Source of the DNA: Xylanibacter caecicola | GTDB lineage: Bacteria > Bacteroidota > Bacteroidia > Bacteroidales > Bacteroidaceae | Direction of reading: 5' to 3' | NCBI RefSeq assembly: GCF_013166515.1 | Contig: NZ_JABKKJ010000001.1 | Coordinates: 310,001-374,000, forward strand | DNA: 64,000 bases | In this document: positions 58,132 through 64,000 of the stretch, piece after piece | Numbering within the stretch: the first letter of the stretch is position 1 | Layout: each line of letters opens with the position of its first letter | The notes under the pieces: model-generated | Seen by the model: only the letters and a program-made list of their open reading frames with translations | Databases searched by the model: none | Told to the model about the DNA's origin: nothing | Position numbers and translations under genes: made by a program

Positions 58132-58790
58132 TATGTCAGTCTTATATTTCCGTTTGCGTCCAGGCGCATGGTGCCTGATGATGTGGTGCGTATGCGCGGC
58201 GGCACCACGGCTATGGTCAGCTGCTTGTAAACAGTCGATTTATAGACCGAGGCAGCGTTCACCACGGTGGTGCCTGCTGCTGTCGGCGTGATGATGCCGT
58301 CGGGAGTTATCATTAAGGCGCGGTTGTCTGCGATGAAAAGCACGCCGCCCTCACCATAGCCAGGCACGGCACGCGCTTTAATTTGCGGGTGCACACCCTC
58401 GGCCAGCGTTACCTCCGTCGGGCAGTAGTCTATTACCACCTGTTTGGGGGCGGGCTTGGTGCTTGCCTCTGCTTGCAGGGTGGCCGTCAGTTCTTCCACC
58501 AGCAGACGGGTAGCTTCAGCACGCTGGGCTGCCACTGTTGCAGCTGTGGCCGCTTCGTCAGCACCTGCCAGACGTTTGTCGATGTCCTGCGTAATTTCGG
58601 GCACGTTGGTGTTGAGAAAGAGCTGCAAAGCCGTGCGAATGTCGCCGCAGGTGTCTATTAGGTCGGCAAAGAGCGCGCCCACCATGTGGGGCGTTACGGC
58701 CTTGTTTGCCACTGCGTCGCGGATAGCTGCCGCCCGTTCCTGGAGCGTCAGCCTGTCAAAGTCTTTGAGCGTGATGTTTGTAATTTCCAT
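58131..58790 (-). CDS. Short phage fibre/baseplate protein sharing a C-terminal module
   Basis: The protein has 219 residues. A helical N-terminus ('LKDFDRLTLQERAAAIRDAVAN') and a short coiled coil (~75-115) precede a ~95-residue Ig-like C-terminal module. The module ends 'MRLDANGNIRLT', nearly the same as the end of the 517-residue fibre. It is joined by TAATG overlaps to both neighbours. It is probably a fibre connector or a second fibre type. Confidence 0.6.
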   Translation of the reverse strand: MEITNITLKDFDRLTLQERAAAIRDAVANKAVTPHMVGALFADLIDTCGDIRTALQLFLNTNVPEITQDIDKRLAGADEAATAATVAAQRAEATRLLVEELTATLQAEASTKPAPKQVVIDYCPTEVTLAEGVHPQIKARAVPGYGEGGVLFIADNRALMITPDGIITPTAAGTTVVNAASVYKSTVYKQLTIAVVPPRIRTTSSGTMRLDANGNIRLT

Positions 58791-59311
58791 TATGCGAAAC
58801 TGTCGTTAAATTCATTACTAAATATGCTTGTTACAGCCTGGCCGCTCTTGTTCGGTGGCGGCTCATTGCTTGCGGCGGCTTTCTTGGCCTCGTTCAGTAC
58901 GTCGTTTAATACGTTCTCCTCGGGTTCTGCCGCCACTCCCATGGCTTTAGGCTGCTGTGTCGTTACGCCGCTGTCGTACATGGTGCCTATGGTCGTAATG
59001 ATGCCAGGGCGCACAAGCGGCGGCGGTGGTAAGATGTTCGGCGCGTGGATAGAGCGCACACGCAGCAGCAGTGCCCGCTCGTCTGTGCTCGGTATCTCGG
59101 TAGCAGGACAGATGCCACGCGCCGCCACCAGCTCCGCCGTGCGGCTGTCCACGATGTCGCCCAGGTCATACTCAAGCTCCTGGCCGTCCGTCAGGCGGTC
59201 GGTAATGCTCAACCCGTTGCGCTCTGACAGGGCGAACACGCCCTCGGCACTGCCCAGCACCTGGATGGCCACGTCAAAAAGGCTCTGCCTGTCTTTTACC
59301 GTTACTTTCAT
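58790..59311 (-). CDS. LysM-like phage tail protein
   Basis: The protein has 173 residues. Residues ~1-50 fit a LysM-like fold as in gpX-type tail proteins: 'DRQSLFDVAIQVLGSAEGVFALSERNGLS' then 'LTDGQELEY'. The rest is Pro-rich and unstructured-looking ('NILPPPPLVRPG'). It starts directly at the end of the gp25-like gene. It probably reinforces the tail hub. Confidence 0.65.
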   Translation of the reverse strand: MKVTVKDRQSLFDVAIQVLGSAEGVFALSERNGLSITDRLTDGQELEYDLGDIVDSRTAELVAARGICPATEIPSTDERALLLRVRSIHAPNILPPPPLVRPGIITTIGTMYDSGVTTQQPKAMGVAAEPEENVLNDVLNEAKKAAASNEPPPNKSGQAVTSIFSNEFNDSFA

Positions 59312-59593
59312 TTACTCTATTGTTAAGGTTCCGTCCTCGTTCAGTCTGACCGTTTCGGCGGCCACCTTACAGGCTCGGAGCATTTTTTTTGTTTCCTGCG
59401 GCCAGAACGGGTCGACACAGCCGCCCAACTGCTGGCGCACCTCGGCACCCAGCAGCGGAAATTCTTTGAACTCGCCGCGCATGGCCAGCAGCACGCTTTC
59501 ACAGACCTGCGCCTCGCAGCCTGTAATTTCGGCCTGTTTGCCCCTGCCGATAAGCAGGTCGCCCGTGTTGGTGTCTGTTATTAGTCCGTTCAT
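59312..59593 (-). CDS. gp25-like baseplate wedge protein
   Basis: The protein has 93 residues. 'TDTNTGDLLIGRGKQAEI', 'CESVLLAMRGEFKEFPLLG' and 'RLNEDGTLTIE' match the compact GPW/gp25 family in the core baseplate of contractile tails. Its presence suggests that this phage has a contractile tail. Confidence 0.75.
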   Translation of the reverse strand: MNGLITDTNTGDLLIGRGKQAEITGCEAQVCESVLLAMRGEFKEFPLLGAEVRQQLGGCVDPFWPQETKKMLRACKVAAETVRLNEDGTLTIE

Positions 59594-59597
59594 TGCC

Positions 59598-60206
59598 TTA
59601 ATGCTTTACTTTGTCGTCCTCATAGTCGCTGCGCTGGGATAAGGCCAGCTGCTGACCCGCCCACGATGATACGGCACCCTTGAGGGCTGCGCCACCGTCC
59701 TGCGGTGCTGGCACCCATGAGGAAAAGACCGTTTTAAGGTTGTTAATGTCCTTTTCTATTGTGTTCAGGTGGCTGGTCAGGTCGGCCACGTTGATAAGGC
59801 CGCCCAGCTTGCCGCCGTTGAAAGCTGCCGAGCTGTCGTCGATGTCCAGCGTTATGCTGTCTTTCACGTTCAGGCTGATGCCGCCCTCTGTTATGGTCAG
59901 CTTTGTGCCGTCGTTGATGTTCACCTCGATGCTTTCCACGTCCTCGGTCAGCACCACCACGCCAGCGGAATAGCCCGACAGCATGGCCACAGCCACATAG
60001 CTGCCGACGCGGGGGAAAAGCACCACGCCCAGCTTCGCCGCCTGGTTGGCTTGCAGGTTCACGCCCAGCACAGGCGCGTCCTCGTTGATAGGCTCCACGT
60101 CCACCGTGCGGGCTTCCGTGTCCACAGCGGACACAGTGCCCACCATGATGCTGGCACTTTCTCCCTCGGTGGCAAGCTGCCGTATTATGTGTTTTAGTCC
60201 GCTCAT
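59598..60206 (-). CDS. Baseplate spike protein (gpV-like)
   Basis: The protein has 202 residues. An N-terminal OB-fold region ('SIMVGTVSAVDTEARTVDVEPI', 'VLFPRVGSYVAVAMLSG') is followed by a beta-helix-like stretch ('SIEVNINDGTKLTITEGGISLNVKDS'), the gpV/gp5 spike pattern. It would form the central tail needle. Its start overlaps the hub gene stop (TAATG). Confidence 0.75.
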   Translation of the reverse strand: MSGLKHIIRQLATEGESASIMVGTVSAVDTEARTVDVEPINEDAPVLGVNLQANQAAKLGVVLFPRVGSYVAVAMLSGYSAGVVVLTEDVESIEVNINDGTKLTITEGGISLNVKDSITLDIDDSSAAFNGGKLGGLINVADLTSHLNTIEKDINNLKTVFSSWVPAPQDGGAALKGAVSSWAGQQLALSQRSDYEDDKVKH

Positions 60207-61159
60207 TATTTCGCTACTCTTAGGCCGAGCGTTATTTCCTGACGATAGCCGCCCGTGCCGTACTTTATTACGTTTTTCTTTACTTGATATACGCCCATTT
60301 TGTTGCCGTCTATCTTTATGCCGATAGCGTCCAGCTTATCGACCAGACGGTAGCCGAATGTGGTAAAGCTGCCTGTAAGGCCGTCCACCTTTAGGCGTTT
60401 TATTTCCTGCTCTGCCCATGCCTTTAGCTCGCTTTCCGTCTTGTTGTACGTATGGATCGTCCGCTTCTCGCCGTCCTTGTCGCCCACCTCCACTTTTATT
60501 TTTTTGTTGTCGGGCATGATGCTGACGGCTTTAATGCACAGGCGTATGTTTGCAGCCAGCTGCTGCTCGAGGCTGCTGTCGCTTATGATGTTCACCCCCG
60601 TGGCAAACACCTGGCTGGGCTGTGTGTCGCGCTCGAAAAGCACCCCGCAGTAAAGTACGGGCGTGCCGTCCTCATAGCGGTAAAAGCTGCGGATGCCACT
60701 GTCTTGGAGCCTGCCCAACAGGGCGGCCACCGTGTCGTCCGTAACGCGGAACTGCCCCAGGTTCTGCTCACCGAACACCTTAACATTTTCGAGCCCCTGG
60801 TCTTTCAGCAGCGTTCCCAGGTTCACGTTTTTATATGCCTTTTTGGTGCAGGCCATTTGTTTGAGCTTAAACATTTCGTCCTCGCAGGTCAGCACTATGG
60901 GCGTTTTAATGCCCACGCTGCGCACATACCCAGCAAAGGCCAGCTCCATGTCCTCGCCGTAGCCCGTCCACACCTTGATGCTGTCGCCGCGCTTCACAGG
61001 GATTTGCGCCTCACCGTCCCACTTTATGCGTTTCGGTAAGGTTACTTTGCACTCGTCCGTGAGCTTCTCGGTGTCCCTGGTGATTTCCACCGAAGACACG
61101 AAAGGCACCTGCCACGACTTGTCGCCCTGTATCTCTATTTTTGCGCTTAATACGTACAT
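60206..61159 (-). CDS. Baseplate hub protein (gpD-like late control protein)
   Basis: The protein has 317 residues. Its order of beta-rich domains fits gpD/gp27 hub proteins: 'VPFVSSVEITRDTEKLTDECKVTLP', 'VKRGDSIKVWTGYG', 'FAGYVRSVGIKTPIVLTCED' and a C-terminal 'LDAIGIKIDGNKMGVYQVKK'. It forms the ring that holds the spike encoded by the next gene. Confidence 0.75.
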   Translation of the reverse strand: MYVLSAKIEIQGDKSWQVPFVSSVEITRDTEKLTDECKVTLPKRIKWDGEAQIPVKRGDSIKVWTGYGEDMELAFAGYVRSVGIKTPIVLTCEDEMFKLKQMACTKKAYKNVNLGTLLKDQGLENVKVFGEQNLGQFRVTDDTVAALLGRLQDSGIRSFYRYEDGTPVLYCGVLFERDTQPSQVFATGVNIISDSSLEQQLAANIRLCIKAVSIMPDNKKIKVEVGDKDGEKRTIHTYNKTESELKAWAEQEIKRLKVDGLTGSFTTFGYRLVDKLDAIGIKIDGNKMGVYQVKKNVIKYGTGGYRQEITLGLRVAK

Positions 61160-61180
61160 TTAACAGGCATTTAATAGGTG

Positions 61181-61792
61181 TTAATACTCGGTGCTGTAAA
61201 CATTATATTCCGTATCTGACAGAGCCGACAGCGTAATGGGCTGGTAGTTGCTTTCCGTGGCCTGCGCCACTGCAAAGTCGGTTATTACCAGCCTGTCTAT
61301 GTCGAAAATCTCCAGAAAGGCAGAATTTACCAGGATGGGCTCGTTCAGGTCAAAGAACGCCCGCAGCTCCTTGATGCCCTCGGTGGGGTACTCGTCCACA
61401 AATACGCCGTCCTTTACGGCCTGCACGCCCACGGCAATTTTAACGGTGTAGTCGTCTGCGTTCACATACTCTTTTACCGTGCCGTCCATGCCCACCAGCT
61501 GGGTGGTTACTATGTTCTTTTTTCGGCTTACTGACACGACCGCGTCGTTCATCTCCAGCTGTTCGCCGTTCTCCTTGCGGAAATAGAGCGTACAGAGCGC
61601 GTAACGGTCAGCCCAGAAAGACGGGTCGGTCATGGGTGCCGCTATCTCCTTGGCCTGCATGGTCGCGCCGTTGTTGTCCCAATTTGGTGGGGCGGCGGTA
61701 CGGGCAGGCTTAAAGCGGTACAGCGCGCCCTTGAGCTGATGCGCTGCGCCTATGGCTGCGACGCTTACAAAGTTGAAATTAAGCGGTAACAT
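61181..61792 (-). CDS. DUF6046-like phage tail protein
   Basis: The protein has 203 residues, between the tape measure and hub genes. It has the conserved look of a Bacteroidetes phage protein that sits here ('VVSVSRKKNIVTTQLVG', 'GTVKEYVNADDYTVKIAVG', 'EYPTEGIKELRAFFD', 'LEIFDIDRLVITDF'). The order suggests a connector between tail tube and hub, the place of DNA-circulation/gp53-type proteins. The DUF number is from memory and needs a profile search. Confidence 0.55.
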   Translation of the reverse strand: MLPLNFNFVSVAAIGAAHQLKGALYRFKPARTAAPPNWDNNGATMQAKEIAAPMTDPSFWADRYALCTLYFRKENGEQLEMNDAVVSVSRKKNIVTTQLVGMDGTVKEYVNADDYTVKIAVGVQAVKDGVFVDEYPTEGIKELRAFFDLNEPILVNSAFLEIFDIDRLVITDFAVAQATESNYQPITLSALSDTEYNVYSTEY

Positions 61793-61793
61793 A

Positions 61794-63959
61794 TTATGCT
61801 AATTGCGTGTCGTTAAGCGCGGAAAGCAAAACCTCGGTTACAGTCTCTTTAACCCTTTCCGCGCTTTCGGTTAAAGTGGCCGTGTGCACCTCGAACTTAT
61901 CCACCAGCCGCTCGATATTCACAGTTATGTTTCTTATCTTGTCGGCACCTGTGCTGCCCGCGCTCTTGGTGCTGGTCTTGCCGCCCGTTACGTCGGTGGC
62001 TCCAGCTGTCGGGCTTTGTATGGTCGGCACCTGCGGCGTTTCTGGGATGCCTGGTATGGCCGCCTGTGTCGGCTTCTGCTCCTTTTTCTTTTTGACCTCC
62101 TGCTCCTTTGCGCTGGCGGCCATTTCCTCGTCGTAGGCCGTCTTAAAGGCGGAGCCTATCTGCTTGCCGTAGTCCGAAAAGCCCGCCTTTAACTTGTTCA
62201 GGGCTGCACTGATGCCCGCCCCGTCCAGATGAAAGCACGCTTTCAGCAGGTCGCCTATGGCTCCAAACACCTGTTTGGCCAGCTCTGCGATGCCTGTAAA
62301 CATGGCCTTAAATGATGCCCACGTTCCCTTCAGGACAGCGCGGAACTTGGCCGACGTGTTCCAGAAGTACACACCCACAGCCACCAGCGCGGCTATGGCC
62401 GCAGCTATCCAGCCGATGATGGGTATGTTCATAATGGCCACGCTTACGGCACGGCAGGCAGTAACTGCCGCCATTTTGAACGCGCCGAAAGCCGTAGAGG
62501 CTATGCCCGCAAAAGTGGTCGATGCGGTGCCCGTCGTAACCAATGACAGCAGGAACGCGCCCAGGGCTTTAAGCCCCTCAAAGATGCCCACCGTGGCAAA
62601 GCGCAGCACTGCCAGCGTGGCGCGGGTGATGTTTATCATAAACCCGTTGCTGACAAACTGACCCGTCACAAGCTCCCTGTTCATTAAGGCAGCCTGTATG
62701 CGGGCGGCGTACATGTAGCCGCGAATGTTGCCCCACATGTTCGCCCACTGTATGCCCTTTATCCAGGTCATAAGACTGCCCAGACCTGAAAACAGGGGCA
62801 TGAGCTGCGCCACAGGCACCAGAACGGAAGACAGGGCACCCGCCCACATGGTCGCGCCGCCCGTAGCCTGGAAAAGGCTAATTTTCACGTCCTCGATTTG
62901 CTGGTTTATGCGCGCCTGCTTTTCGGCGTAGCTGTCCATGATAATGGCCGCCTGTTCCTCCGCGCTGCTGGTGCCCGTTACCTGCTCGGTAAAGGCTGCC
63001 AGCTGGTCGGTGCCCTGCACCAGGGCGCGGGCGGCGTTGGCGTTCTCCATGCCGAACAGCTTGCTAAATAGCGCGCTGTCATTAAGCACGGGCTTGAGCA
63101 TTTCCAGGCGTTCCTTCAGGGTCTTGTTCTTGTCGCCTAAAGCCAGCACGTCGATGCCCGCAGCCTCCAGCTCCTCGCGGGTGTCTTTCGGCAAAAATCT
63201 GCCTTGCGACAGTATAGCCATGGTGTTGCGCAGAGCCACACCGCCCTCACTGCCTTTTTTGCCCGCTTTGTCCAGCACCTGGATGGCCGCGTTCGTTTCT
63301 TCAAAGCTGACGTTGGCAGCCTTGGCGGCCATACCGCACTGCTCCAGGGCGGCCTTGATTGCGGGCAGCTCAGCACTACCAGCCTGACCAGCGGCGGCCA
63401 TGGTGTTCATCATGTCGGCCATGGTCTTGCTGGCTGCTATGGGGTCGTCCAGGCTTACGCCGTATTGGTTCATGGCGGTGGTCAGCACCTGCGCGGCGGC
63501 CACGCCGTCGCCGCCCATAAGTTTGCTTGTTATCTGTATGCTGTTGCCCATGGCTTGCAGAGCTTCGGGGCATTTGCCCAGCTCTGGGGTCAGCTGCGAC
63601 AGCAGCAGTTTGTAGCCCTCCACGGCCACGGACGCGTCCGTGCCAAAGGCTTTTGCACTCTGGCGGGCGTAGCCCTCTATTTCTTTGAGCGAGTCGCCTG
63701 TAACACCTGCCACAGCTGAAAGGTCGTGCATTTGGCTGTCCAGCTTTACGCCGCTGCTTGCCAGCCCCTCAAAGGTGCTCGCCAGGCGTTCCACGTAGCC
63801 GCTGGCCAGCTCAAAGGCCGCCATTTTCTGCGCCATGCTCACGACCCAGCCCTGCGCGTTCTCCACCTTTGCGGAAAACTCGCCGACCGCCTCGTTCATT
63901 TGCGACATTTTGGAAGTAAAGTCGCCGTTTACGTTAAACTGATAATTAAACGCCTGCAT
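61794..63959 (-). CDS. Phage tail tape measure protein
   Basis: The protein has 721 residues. The TP901-type core is clear at ~70-380: 'LDSQMHDLSAVAGVTGDSLKEIEGYARQSAKAFG', 'VLTTAMNQYGVSLDD' and 'ELPAIKAALEQCGMAAKAANVSFEETNAAI'. Hydrophobic segments (~395-560) and a Lys/Pro-rich linker (~640-670) follow. The length is modest, so the tail should be fairly short (roughly 110 nm at 1.5 A per residue). It is the first complete gene at the right end. Confidence 0.92.
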   Translation of the reverse strand: MQAFNYQFNVNGDFTSKMSQMNEAVGEFSAKVENAQGWVVSMAQKMAAFELASGYVERLASTFEGLASSGVKLDSQMHDLSAVAGVTGDSLKEIEGYARQSAKAFGTDASVAVEGYKLLLSQLTPELGKCPEALQAMGNSIQITSKLMGGDGVAAAQVLTTAMNQYGVSLDDPIAASKTMADMMNTMAAAGQAGSAELPAIKAALEQCGMAAKAANVSFEETNAAIQVLDKAGKKGSEGGVALRNTMAILSQGRFLPKDTREELEAAGIDVLALGDKNKTLKERLEMLKPVLNDSALFSKLFGMENANAARALVQGTDQLAAFTEQVTGTSSAEEQAAIIMDSYAEKQARINQQIEDVKISLFQATGGATMWAGALSSVLVPVAQLMPLFSGLGSLMTWIKGIQWANMWGNIRGYMYAARIQAALMNRELVTGQFVSNGFMINITRATLAVLRFATVGIFEGLKALGAFLLSLVTTGTASTTFAGIASTAFGAFKMAAVTACRAVSVAIMNIPIIGWIAAAIAALVAVGVYFWNTSAKFRAVLKGTWASFKAMFTGIAELAKQVFGAIGDLLKACFHLDGAGISAALNKLKAGFSDYGKQIGSAFKTAYDEEMAASAKEQEVKKKKEQKPTQAAIPGIPETPQVPTIQSPTAGATDVTGGKTSTKSAGSTGADKIRNITVNIERLVDKFEVHTATLTESAERVKETVTEVLLSALNDTQLA

Positions 63960-64000
63960 GGTTGCTGTGTTACTTGTTTATTTGTCTTTTGGTGTAAAAA

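Larger units (their letters stand above)
48541..64000 (-). mobile_element. Prophage, distal tail module with DGR; right part outside window
   Basis: From about 48.5 kb to the right edge all genes run leftward and encode tail parts, a DGR and a Dam-type methylase. The order is tape measure, hub, spike, gp25, fibres, DGR, baseplate J, further baseplate protein, structural protein, Dam. By eye the DNA is more GC-rich than the host. Capsid, integrase or transposase genes are not in view. The left boundary is inferred to lie between about 48.3 and 48.7 kb. The gene set recalls DGR-carrying temperate phages of gut Bacteroidales, but identity to any one is not claimed. Confidence 0.88.

Overview
The window looks like a chromosome segment of a Bacteroidales bacterium, most likely Prevotellaceae. 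The evidence is the recurrent TAnnTTTG promoter box, the absence of Shine-Dalgarno-like sites, the GldH, RicT and HolB gene set, DUF4831, the mreBCD-mrdA-rodA cluster next to a purine gene, and several secreted proteins ending in a type IX secretion (T9SS) sorting domain. No species name can be justified from the sequence alone.

Region 1 (1-23.4 kb) is dominated by secreted and surface proteins. They are a partial beta-helix protein, a 2049-residue GLUG-repeat protein, an M6 metalloprotease, an SH3-domain protein, a glycine-zipper lipoprotein, an RlpA-like protein, an 11-residue-repeat lipoprotein, a streptopain-like C10 cysteine protease and an FN3 protein. Two metabolic genes, gdhA and metY, sit among them. 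The beta-helix, GLUG, M6, C10 and FN3 proteins all end in a T9SS-type tail, so this is a cluster of probable T9SS cargo. The intergenic spaces are full of repeats: a 16-unit 22-bp array, nested palindromes and 61-bp direct repeats.

Region 2 (23.4-48 kb) is core chromosome. It holds a receiver plus PPDK-N fusion protein, fba, DUF4831, nnrDE, the hpt-adk-obgE-pgeF operon, a two-gene 5'-nucleotidase, a sugar porter, holB-ricT-gldH, and the rod-shape operon purH-mreB-mreC-mreD-mrdA-rodA. The purH gene encodes only the IMP cyclohydrolase domain.

Region 3 (about 48.5-64 kb, running off the right edge) is the distal part of a prophage transcribed leftward. The genes run tape measure, DUF6046-like, hub (gpD-like), spike (gpV-like), gp25-like, LysM-like, two fibre-type proteins, then a complete diversity-generating retroelement (DGR), then further baseplate genes and a Dam-type methylase. 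The DGR has a 117-bp variable repeat at the end of a C-type-lectin-type gene, a matching template repeat, and a reverse transcriptase with the DGR hallmark motif. Of 16 template/variable differences, 15 fall at template adenines. No Avd gene lies between the repeats and the RT; instead the RT carries an extra C-terminal domain. The phage would therefore diversify a tail-tip protein likely to contact host cells.

The most novel-looking items are three. First, a roughly 285-nt structured non-coding RNA candidate inside the prophage (49.8-50.1 kb), with its own promoter, an ideal three-way junction and an intrinsic terminator. Second, a 33-bp promoter-proximal element found twice in the host DNA, with a dyad that shows compensatory changes. 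Third, a family of long intergenic palindromes.
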